Source of the DNA: Solirubrobacterales bacterium
Lineage (GTDB): Bacteria; Actinomycetota; Thermoleophilia; Solirubrobacterales; 70-9
Assembly (NCBI GenBank): GCA_030152805.1
Contig: JASLIG010000010.1
Location: 1 to 11,315, forward strand
DNA length: 11,315 nucleotides
Direction: 5' to 3'
In this document: positions 5,996-11,315 of the stretch, one piece after another
How the letters are laid out: each line of letters begins with the position of its first letter
Position numbering within the stretch: the first letter of the stretch is position 1
Program-made: the position numbers and the translations under genes
Notes under the pieces: model-generated
Told to the model about the DNA's origin: nothing
The model's input: the letters and a program-made list of their open reading frames with translations, nothing else
The model's database searches: none

Positions 5996-6367
5996 ATGGG
6001 ACAGCCGGTGGTCCACTTCGAGGTCGTCGCCCGCGACGGCGAGAAGCTGCAGAGCTACTACGCCGAGCTCTTCGACTGGGACGTCAACGCCGAGAACGAG
6101 ATGAAATACGGCTTGGTCGACCGCGAGGCCAACAGCAACGCCGAAGGCATCGGCCTAGGCGGCGGCATCGGCCAGGGCCCCGAGGGCTACGGGGGTCACG
6201 TCACCTTCTACGTCGAAGTCCCCAGCGTCGAGGAGGCCCTGAGCAAGGCCGAGTCTCTCGGCGGCACCCGCGTGATGGGCCCCGAGACGATCATGGGCCG
6301 CATGGTCCTCGGCCAGTTCACCGACCCCGAGGGCAACGTGATCGGCCTGATCGAGGGCGGTTCTTAG
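5996..6367 (+). CDS. VOC-superfamily protein (glyoxalase/bleomycin-resistance fold)
   Basis: 123 residues. It begins VVHFEVVARDGEKLQSYYAE, has a second half starting GGHVTFYVEVPSVEEAL, and ends FTDPEGNVIGLIE, the layout of a paired beta-alpha-beta-beta-beta VOC fold. H7, H68 and E120 fall where VOC metal ligands usually lie, so metal binding is possible. Family members include lyases, dioxygenases and drug-binding proteins; I cannot assign a substrate. The start is the ATG at 5996 with a GGGGGAG ribosome site; a longer in-frame start at 5945 would overlap the AlkZ-like gene. The one-base gap to that gene implies co-transcription. Its TAG stop overlaps the stop codon of the convergent glyS gene. 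Confidence 0.87.
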   Translation: MGQPVVHFEVVARDGEKLQSYYAELFDWDVNAENEMKYGLVDREANSNAEGIGLGGGIGQGPEGYGGHVTFYVEVPSVEEALSKAESLGGTRVMGPETIMGRMVLGQFTDPEGNVIGLIEGGS

Positions 6368-7755
6368 CCGCCCAGCTTCGGGGTGCGCCAGGGCTGGGTG
6401 AGGCGGGCGGCCAGGTCGTCCGCTAGGCCGGCGACCGGAACCCTCGTCTGCTCCAGCGAGTCGCGGTCGCGGAGGGTGACTGTGTCGTCTTCCATCGTCT
6501 GGTGGTCGACGGTGATGCCCCAGGGGGTGCCGATCTCGTCCTGGCGGCGGTAGCGCTTGCCGATCGAGCCGCCCTCGTCGAACTCGGCGGGCATGCGGGT
6601 GCGCAGCTCGCCGAAGATCTCGCGGGCCTTCTCGGGCATGCCCTCCTTGGAGACGAGGGGGAGGACGGCGACCTTGACTGGGGCGAGCCGGGGATGGAGG
6701 CGCAGCACGGTGCGCTGGCGGCCCTCGACCTCCTCGACGTCGTAGGAGTCGACCAGGAAGGCGAGGGTCGCGCGGTCGGCGCCGGCGGCCGGCTCGATCA
6801 CGTGCGGGACGTAGCGCTCTTTGGTCTGCTGGTCGAAGTACTCGAGCTTCTCGCCGCTGAACTTGGCGTGCTGGGTGAGGTCGAAGTCGCCGCGGTTGGC
6901 GATCCCCTCCAGCTCCGACCACCCGATCGGGAAGAGGTACTCGACGTCGCTGGTGCCCGAGGAGTAATGGGATAGCTCGTCGGCGCCGTGCGCGCGCACG
7001 CGCAGGAACTCGGGGCGGATGCCGAGCTCGGTGTACCAGCGCTCGCGGATCTCGATCCACTCCCGGTACCAGCGCTCGGCCTCGGCCGGCGGCACGAAGA
7101 ACTCCATCTCCATCTGCTCGAACTCGCGGGTGCGGAAGATGAAGTTGCCGGGGGTGATCTCGTTGCGGAAGGACTTGCCGACCTGGGCAATGCCGAAGGG
7201 CGGCTTCTTGCGGGCGAAGCCGAGCACGTTCTTGAAGTTGATGAAGATGCCCTGGGCGGTCTCGGGCCGCAGGTAGACCTCCGAGCCCTCGCCCGCCACC
7301 GGCCCGATGTGGGTCTCGAACATCAGGTTGAACTGGCGCGGCTCCGACAGCTCGCCGCCGCACTCGGGGCAGCGCAGCTCGGCGCTGGGGTCACCGCCCT
7401 CGGCTTCGACCGCCTCGCGCAGGTGGTCCTCGCGCCAGCGCTTCTTGCACTTGCCGAGGCACTGCACAAGCGGGTCGGTGAAGCCCTCGAGGTGGCCCGA
7501 GGCCTCCCAGACCCGCGGGTGCTGGAGGATCGCCGAGTCGAGCGCGACGATGTCGTCGCGTTCCTGCAGCATCGCCCGCCACCACTCGGCCTTGACGTTG
7601 TTCTTCAGCAGCACGCCGTAGTGGCCGTAGTCGTAGGTCGAACCGAGCCCGCCGTAGATCTCCGAGGAGGGGAAGACGAAGCCGCGCCGCTTGCAGAGGG
7701 CGACGATCTCCTCCATCGAGACGTCGGTTGGGCGGTTCTCCTCGGCCGTGGCCAC
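6364..7755 (-). CDS. glyS: Glycyl-tRNA synthetase, single-chain (alpha2) type
   Basis: 463 residues from GTG 7755, typical for the class II homodimeric enzyme that charges tRNA-Gly. Visible: the N-terminal EIYGGLGSTYDYGHYG (32-47), a zinc-binding insert with C99xxxC103 and C129xxC132, RPETAQGIF (163-171), motif 2 SFRNEITPGNFIFRTREFEQ (195-214) and a C-terminal anticodon-binding domain beginning around PRLAPVKVAVLPLV and containing GKRYRRQDEIGTPWGITVD. No key block is missing. The start is uncertain: the GTG at 7755 fits a leaderless message from TATACGGT just upstream, the TTG at 7785 would lie before that promoter, and the ATG at 7716 has no ribosome site. The gene is divergent from the fmdB-like gene and convergent with the VOC gene. 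Confidence 0.97.
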   Translation of the reverse strand: MATAEENRPTDVSMEEIVALCKRRGFVFPSSEIYGGLGSTYDYGHYGVLLKNNVKAEWWRAMLQERDDIVALDSAILQHPRVWEASGHLEGFTDPLVQCLGKCKKRWREDHLREAVEAEGGDPSAELRCPECGGELSEPRQFNLMFETHIGPVAGEGSEVYLRPETAQGIFINFKNVLGFARKKPPFGIAQVGKSFRNEITPGNFIFRTREFEQMEMEFFVPPAEAERWYREWIEIRERWYTELGIRPEFLRVRAHGADELSHYSSGTSDVEYLFPIGWSELEGIANRGDFDLTQHAKFSGEKLEYFDQQTKERYVPHVIEPAAGADRATLAFLVDSYDVEEVEGRQRTVLRLHPRLAPVKVAVLPLVSKEGMPEKAREIFGELRTRMPAEFDEGGSIGKRYRRQDEIGTPWGITVDHQTMEDDTVTLRDRDSLEQTRVPVAGLADDLAARLTQPWRTPKLGG

Positions 7756-7761
7756 GGGGGA

Positions 7762-7769
7762 ACCGTATA
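7762..7769 (-). promoter_or_regulatory. -10 region TATACGGT for glyS, apparently leaderless
   Basis: On the minus strand TATACGGT contains two overlapping -10-like hexamers (TATACG and TACGGT) ending eight and six bases before the GTG at 7755. Either would place the transcription start at or within about two bases of the start codon. No Shine-Dalgarno is present. Confidence 0.4.
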
Positions 7770-7809
7770 GAGGCGGCGTCGCCAAGGGCGCGGCTGCCTC
7801 GGTCCGGGC

Positions 7810-7818
7810 TGCGATAAT
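7810..7818 (+). promoter_or_regulatory. Extended -10 promoter TGC-GATAAT for the fmdB-like gene
   Basis: GATAAT (7813-7818) differs from TATAAT by one base and is preceded by TGC, an extended -10. It ends 11 bases before the ATG at 7830, giving a leader of about five bases and no room for a normal ribosome site. It lies in a 74-base divergent region with the glyS promoter. Confidence 0.5.
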
Positions 7819-7829
7819 CCCGCGGCCGT

Positions 7830-8129
7830 ATGCCGATCTACGAGTACAAATGCGAGAACGGGCACGTCTTCGACGTGATCCAGAGGATGAGCGACGAGCC
7901 GCTGACCGAGTGCCAGGAGTGCGGCGCTCCGGCCGAGCGCGTCCTGCATCCCGTGGCCGTCCACTTCAAGGGCTCCGGCTTCTACAACACCGACTACGGC
8001 AAGAAGAAGAAGGGCGCTGGCGCGTCCTCGTCCGACGGCGCGAGCGAGTCGAAAAGCGGCGGCGAGTCCAAGGCGAGCGACTCGAAGTCATCGGGCGACA
8101 AGCCCAAGGCGCCGACGACCAGCGACTGA
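7830..8129 (+). CDS. FmdB-family zinc-ribbon regulatory protein
   Basis: 99 residues. The first ~55 form the FmdB zinc-ribbon: MPIYEYKCENGHVFD, then a second knuckle TECQECGAPAERVLHPV. Likely zinc ligands are C8, H12, C28 and C31; the first knuckle is the C-x-x-G-H variant instead of CxxC, which is common in this family. The C-terminal part (about 60-99) is a low-complexity Lys/Ser/Gly/Asp tail, probably disordered. The family is named after FmdB, linked to regulation of formamidase/amidase genes, but most members have no known function. It is monocistronic, ending at a bidirectional hairpin facing the LCP gene. Confidence 0.9.
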   Translation: MPIYEYKCENGHVFDVIQRMSDEPLTECQECGAPAERVLHPVAVHFKGSGFYNTDYGKKKKGAGASSSDGASESKSGGESKASDSKSSGDKPKAPTTSD

Positions 8130-8137
8130 CCACTTAG

Positions 8138-8153
8138 GCACACCCTGGTGTGC
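8138..8153. terminator. Bidirectional terminator hairpin between the fmdB-like and LCP genes
   Basis: GCACACC-CT-GGTGTGC is a perfect 7-bp inverted repeat (probably 6 bp with a 4-base loop), with further partial pairing outward (8134-8157). It lies eight bases after the fmdB-like stop codon, between convergent genes. A second small inverted repeat, CGGTC-GCG-GACCG (8163-8175), abuts the LCP stop codon. Confidence 0.55.
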
Positions 8154-8175
8154 TCAGACGGTCGGTCGCGGACCG

Positions 8176-9402
8176 TTAGCCGTTGAGGAGGCGGTCTACC
8201 GCGCGGCGGCGGGTCGCCTCGGGGACTTCTACGCTGCCGCCGGGGCCTTCTCCGCATTCGCCGTGAGAGCAGAGCACGTCGGTGGGACCGCTGCCGCCGA
8301 TCGCGGCGGAGAGGACCAGCTGCGGCATGGTCAGGAAGCCCATGTCACTGACGAAGGCTTTGGGCGCGTCCCAGCCGATGATCGGGCCGTGGATGAAGTT
8401 GTAGGGGAGGCGGAGCGGGTCGGTGAGCCTGCCCTTGATGCCGTTGATCACCGCCTGTTGGGCCTGCTCGCGGTCGTAGTCGCTGTAGCCGAGCGTGTAG
8501 GCACTCTTGCCGGGTCCCGGGCATTCGCTTGGCTTGCGCACGCGCGAGTAGGCCAGCGCCTTTTCGCCGTCGAGGGTGTTCTCGCCCTTGCCCAGCCGCA
8601 GCGTCACGCCGCCCTGGCCGCCCCCGGCCCCGCCGGAGATGTCGGCGCAGAGCTTGTGCGGAACGTCGACCTTGACCCCCCCGACCGCGTCGATCAGGTC
8701 TTCGAAGCCGGTGAAGTTGACGATCGCGACGTGGTCGATCTCGACGTCGAGGAAGTTTTCGACCGCTTCGATCTGCGCCCTGGCACCGCCGAAGGCGTAG
8801 GCGCCGTTGATCTTCTGTGGGCTCTGGCCGGGGATTTCGGCGTAGCTGTCGCGCGGGATCGAGAGTTTGCGGAAGGCGCCGCCGCCGGCCCGGATCAGCA
8901 TCAGGGTGTCGGCGCGGAACTGCCCCGCTTCGCAGTTGCCGTGGGGGGCGTCGCCATGGGCCTGCTGTTCGAAGCACTCCACCGAGGGTGCCGCGCCTGG
9001 CTCCTGGGTGTTGGGCGGCCGTGCATCGGTGCCGAGCACGAGGATCGTCTGGGCGCTGGGCAATAGGAACGGATTGCCGTGCAGCGCGTCCTTCGCTTCG
9101 CCGGAGAGCTTGAACGACTGCAGCTGGGCGGAGACGGCGAAGGCGAGGAAGCTGAGCAGGACCCAGCCCAGCGCCGCGATCCCGACCCACTTGAGCACGC
9201 GCTTTGGAGTCCAGCGTCGCGGCGGCCCGGTGCGCTCGGGCTTCTCGCCCTTGTCGCGCCGCCACCACTTCGGCGCGCGCGGGGTTCGCTCTCTGAGACC
9301 TGAGAGATCGGGGGACCGCAACCCTGACAAGCGGCCCTTCCGGGACCGGTAGACCTTGTACTCGGGCGGCCCGGAGGGCTGCTGCTCGCCATTGTCGGCC
9401 AT
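8176..9402 (-). CDS. LCP-family (LytR-CpsA-Psr) cell-wall glycopolymer ligase
   Basis: 408 residues. LCP proteins transfer undecaprenyl-linked glycopolymers onto peptidoglycan outside the membrane. Here a long basic cytoplasmic tail (1-68) precedes one membrane helix (about 69-92) and the LCP domain: LGTDAR (123-128), RADT (163-166), SIPRDSYAEIPG (181-192), KINGAYAFGG (197-206), NFTGFEDLIDAVGGV (229-243), LDGEKALAYSRVRK (277-290) and DYDREQAQQ (308-316). The core Arg/Asp residues that bind pyrophosphate and lipid are present. Oddities: about 34 residues lie between LGTDAR and RADT, where I expect a short loop, with C143 and C157. Further cysteines at 252, 294, 378 and 383 make six in the extracytoplasmic part, suggesting disulfides. 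The start is ATG 9402, with no clear ribosome site. It is divergent from the ROK kinase gene by 65 bases. Confidence 0.93.
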   Translation of the reverse strand: MADNGEQQPSGPPEYKVYRSRKGRLSGLRSPDLSGLRERTPRAPKWWRRDKGEKPERTGPPRRWTPKRVLKWVGIAALGWVLLSFLAFAVSAQLQSFKLSGEAKDALHGNPFLLPSAQTILVLGTDARPPNTQEPGAAPSVECFEQQAHGDAPHGNCEAGQFRADTLMLIRAGGGAFRKLSIPRDSYAEIPGQSPQKINGAYAFGGARAQIEAVENFLDVEIDHVAIVNFTGFEDLIDAVGGVKVDVPHKLCADISGGAGGGQGGVTLRLGKGENTLDGEKALAYSRVRKPSECPGPGKSAYTLGYSDYDREQAQQAVINGIKGRLTDPLRLPYNFIHGPIIGWDAPKAFVSDMGFLTMPQLVLSAAIGGSGPTDVLCSHGECGEGPGGSVEVPEATRRRAVDRLLNG

Positions 9403-9447
9403 GAAAGACTGCCGGGAATCATGCCGATGCCCGCGGTCGCCCGTCTC

Positions 9448-9453
9448 TACCCT
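9448..9453 (+). promoter_or_regulatory. Possible -10 hexamer TACCCT for the ROK kinase/rsmI unit
   Basis: TACCCT (TANNNT) ends 14 bases before the ATG at 9468, implying a leader of about eight bases. No -35 or ribosome site is evident. This is a weak motif in a GC-rich 65-base divergent region. Confidence 0.25.
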
Positions 9454-9467
9454 GCCCCGAAGCTCGT

Positions 9468-10430
9468 ATGAGTGCAGGGGAAATCATCGGCGTCGACCTG
9501 GGCGGCACGAAGATGCTGCTCGGTGTGCTCGACCCCGATTCGAAGGTGCTCTGGGAGAGTCGCGAGGCGTCGACCGGGCAGACCGAGGACGAGCTGGTCG
9601 AGCTCTTGGTCAGGGAGATCGAAGAGGCGCGCGGCAAATGTCCCGCCGTCGCCGCCGTCGGCTTGGGCATCCCCGCCACCGTCGACCACGAGCGCGGCAT
9701 CGCGATCTCGGCCGTCAACCTGCCGCTCGACAACCTGCCGCTCCGCGAGATAGCCGGCGAACGCACCGGCCTGCCGGTCTTCGTCGACAACGACGCGAAC
9801 GTCGCCGCCCTGGCCGAGCATCTCTACGGCGCAGCCAGAGGCGCCCGCAACGCGGTGATGCTGACGATCGGCACCGGCATCGGCGGCGGCTTGATCCTGG
9901 GCGGCGAGGTCTACCGCGGCGCCAGCGGCGCCGGCGCCGAGCTCGGCCACACGGTGATCGAGATCGACGGGCCGCGCTGCCAGGGCAACTGCCCGGGGCG
10001 GGGCTGCGTGGAGACACTGGCCTCGGGCACGGCGCTGGGCCGCGAGGGCCTCGCCGCGGCGGAACGCGAGCCGGACTCCGCGCTGGGCACGATGCTGGCC
10101 GACGGCGAGGAGATCGACGGCAAGGTCGTCACCGAGGCGGCGCTTTCCGGCGATCCCACAGCGCGCGCGGTATTCGAGGAGATCGGCTCCCGGTTGGGCG
10201 TCGCGCTGACCAGTTTCGCCAACATCTTCGAGCCCGAGGTCTTCGTGATTGGCGGCGGCGTGATCGCCGCCGGCGACCTTCTGCTCGAGCCGGCGCGGCG
10301 CGAACTGGAGGCGCGCGCGCTGCCGCCGATGAAGAAGATCCCCGTCGTCGCCGCCGAGCTGGGTGCCGACGCCGGCATGATCGGCGCCGCCGCGATGGCC
10401 AGGATCGAGATGGAGCGAGGCAAGGGCTGA
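9468..10430 (+). CDS. ROK-family sugar kinase (probable glucokinase)
   Basis: 320 residues, normal for ROK glucokinases, which phosphorylate glucose or a related sugar with ATP. Motifs: phosphate-1 loop DLGGTK (10-15), GLGIPATVD (65-73), catalytic-Asp block FVDNDAN (105-111, D109 as base), GTGIGGG (135-141), GAELGH (156-161) and a zinc motif of H161, C171, C175 and C180 followed by E182. The first cysteine pair is spaced CxxxC rather than the common CxC. A second ATP-site segment FVIGGGVIAAGDLL follows. There is no N-terminal helix-turn-helix, so it is an enzyme rather than a ROK repressor. Sugar specificity is not provable from sequence. Its TGA shares one base with the ATG of rsmI, implying translational coupling. 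Confidence 0.92.
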   Translation: MSAGEIIGVDLGGTKMLLGVLDPDSKVLWESREASTGQTEDELVELLVREIEEARGKCPAVAAVGLGIPATVDHERGIAISAVNLPLDNLPLREIAGERTGLPVFVDNDANVAALAEHLYGAARGARNAVMLTIGTGIGGGLILGGEVYRGASGAGAELGHTVIEIDGPRCQGNCPGRGCVETLASGTALGREGLAAAEREPDSALGTMLADGEEIDGKVVTEAALSGDPTARAVFEEIGSRLGVALTSFANIFEPEVFVIGGGVIAAGDLLLEPARRELEARALPPMKKIPVVAAELGADAGMIGAAAMARIEMERGKG

Positions 10431-11257
10431 TGCCGGGCGAGCTGATCGTCTGCCCGACCCCGATCGGCAACCTCGACGACATCACGGTGCGGGTGCGGGA
10501 AGCGCTCGTCGCCGCCGATTGGATCGCCTGCGAGGACACGCGCCGCACTGGCAGCCTGCTCGACAAGCTCGGCATCCGGCCGGCGCCGCCGCTGGTCTCC
10601 AACCACGAGGGCAACGAAGCGGCGCGGGCAACCGAGCTGGCGCAGCGGATCGAGCGCGGCGACATCGTCGCGCTCGTCTCCGACGCGGGCATGCCGGGCA
10701 TCTCGGACCCCGGATACCGGCTGATCCGCCGCTGCATAGAACGCGCGCTCGACGTGACGGTCTTGCCCGGTCCCTCGGTGGTCCCGGTGGCCCTGGTCGC
10801 CTCCGGCCTGCCCACCGACCGCTGGCGCTTCGAGGGCTTCCTGCCCAAGCGCTCGGGCGAGATGGAGCGCGTGCTGCGCTCGGGCGAGACCGTTATCGCC
10901 TTCGAGTCACCGCGCCGCGTCGGCGAGTCGTTGGCGGCGCTGGCGGCGATCGCCCCCGACCGGCCCGCCGCGGTCTGCCGCGAGCTGACCAAGATGCACG
11001 AGGAAATCGCCCGCGGCTCGCTCGCCGAACTGGCGCGTCGCTTCCGCGGCGACGTCAAGGGCGAGATCGTGCTGGTGATCGCGCCCGCCGCCGCCGAGGA
11101 GCACGACCGCGACGTCGGCTTCGCCGTCGATGCCCTCCGTCACCTGGTCCAGTCGGGGGCGCGACCCCGGGCTGCCGCCAGCGTCGTCGCCGCGCTCACC
11201 GGCACCCGGGCGAACGACCTCTACCGGGCGCTCACCGGCCGCGAGCCGCGCAGATAG
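10430..11257 (+). CDS. rsmI: 16S rRNA (cytidine-1402 2'-O)-methyltransferase RsmI
   Basis: 275 residues, typical for RsmI, which uses S-adenosylmethionine to 2'-O-methylate C1402 in the ribosomal P site. Motifs: VCPTPIGNLDDIT (7-19), CEDTRRTGSLL (34-44), SNHEGNE (57-63), VSDAGMPGISDPG (83-95), LPGPS (112-116), GLPTDRWRFEGFLPK (126-140), FESPRR (158-163) and CRELTKMHEE. The start is ATG 10430, whose A is the last base of the ROK stop codon, with AAGGG just before. An apparent longer open frame from 9356 in the same frame is a shadow of the ROK gene, not a fusion. It is followed 11 bases later by metG, a familiar neighbourhood. Confidence 0.96.
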   Translation: MPGELIVCPTPIGNLDDITVRVREALVAADWIACEDTRRTGSLLDKLGIRPAPPLVSNHEGNEAARATELAQRIERGDIVALVSDAGMPGISDPGYRLIRRCIERALDVTVLPGPSVVPVALVASGLPTDRWRFEGFLPKRSGEMERVLRSGETVIAFESPRRVGESLAALAAIAPDRPAAVCRELTKMHEEIARGSLAELARRFRGDVKGEIVLVIAPAAAEEHDRDVGFAVDALRHLVQSGARPRAAASVVAALTGTRANDLYRALTGREPRR

Positions 11258-11260
11258 CCT
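11255..11260 (+). promoter_or_regulatory. Possible -10 hexamer TAGCCT for metG, overlapping the rsmI stop codon
   Basis: TAGCCT (TANNNT) includes the TAG stop of rsmI and ends eight bases before the ATG of metG, the same spacing as at 4371. No Shine-Dalgarno precedes the metG ATG. Read-through from the rsmI transcript is the alternative. Confidence 0.35.
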
Positions 11261-11268
11261 GGATCGAC

Positions 11269-11315
11269 ATGCCCTATTACGTCACCACCCCGATCTACTA
11301 CGTCAACGCCGAGCC
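11269..11315 (+). CDS. metG: Methionyl-tRNA synthetase, N-terminal fragment (runs off the right edge)
   Basis: Only 15 complete codons are present: MPYYVTTPIYYVNAE. This matches the conserved MetRS N-terminus (YYVTTPIYYVN), the first strand of the class I Rossmann fold that precedes the HIGH motif. The enzyme charges initiator and elongator tRNA-Met. The gene follows rsmI by 11 bases on the same strand. The remainder lies outside the window, so completeness cannot be judged. Confidence 0.88.
   Translation, partial: MPYYVTTPIYYVNAE

Noticed and set aside
6155..7363. 402-residue minus-strand open frame over the VOC and glyS genes
   Set aside because: It runs antisense to the VOC gene and out of frame with glyS, and its composition is Arg/Pro/Ala-rich shadow.
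8345..9268. 307-residue minus-strand open frame inside the LCP gene
   Set aside because: It is a frame-shifted, Arg-rich reading of the LCP gene itself, with no family motifs.
9356..10429. Apparent 5' extension of rsmI giving a 633-residue fusion
   Set aside because: The upstream part is Arg-rich shadow sequence lying out of frame over the ROK kinase gene. The RsmI family begins exactly at the ATG at 10430.

Overview
This looks like an ordinary chromosomal segment of a high-GC actinobacterium. The gene repertoire suggests Thermoleophilia/Solirubrobacterales: a Gly-rich lipoprotein lipobox followed by an FKBP domain, an actinobacterial single-chain glycyl-tRNA synthetase, an LCP protein with a long charged cytoplasmic tail, and rsmI next to metG. 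The taxon is inferred from gene style, not from a database search. I found no rRNA, tRNA, CRISPR array, insertion sequence or phage gene, and no stretch over 300 bases lacks a gene.

Left part (1-3889, all minus strand, read right to left). An ABM-type small monooxygenase-like protein (3889-3602) is followed 23 bases later by an AMP-forming acyl-CoA synthetase (3578-2079). Then comes a 427-residue protein (1993-710) that combines an R2-like ligand-binding-oxidase ferritin fold, with all six metal ligands and the Val/Tyr cross-link pair, with a C-terminal SCP2 sterol-carrier domain. After 44 bases comes an unrecognised exported protein (665 to beyond the left edge) of visibly lower GC. The first three look like a lipid activation, carrying and oxidation module. 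This is the most interesting part of the window.

Middle part (3960-6367, plus strand): a PRC-barrel protein, an FKBP-type prolyl isomerase lipoprotein, an HTH_42/AlkZ-like protein carrying a QxQ motif, and a VOC/glyoxalase-fold protein starting one base after the AlkZ-like gene. The last of these converges on glyS (7755-6364, minus) with overlapping stop codons.

Right part (7830-11315): an FmdB-type zinc-ribbon protein is divergent from glyS and converges on an LCP-family cell-wall ligase (9402-8176) across a bidirectional hairpin. Divergent from the LCP gene is a ROK-family sugar kinase (9468-10430), overlapping by one base with rsmI (10430-11257), followed by the first 15 codons of metG, which runs off the right edge.

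Several genes (3978, 4385, glyS, fmdB-like, metG) have a TANNNT-like -10 hexamer only about 6-11 bases before the start codon and no Shine-Dalgarno, which suggests leaderless transcription. Others (1993, 3889, 5996) have clear Shine-Dalgarno sites.
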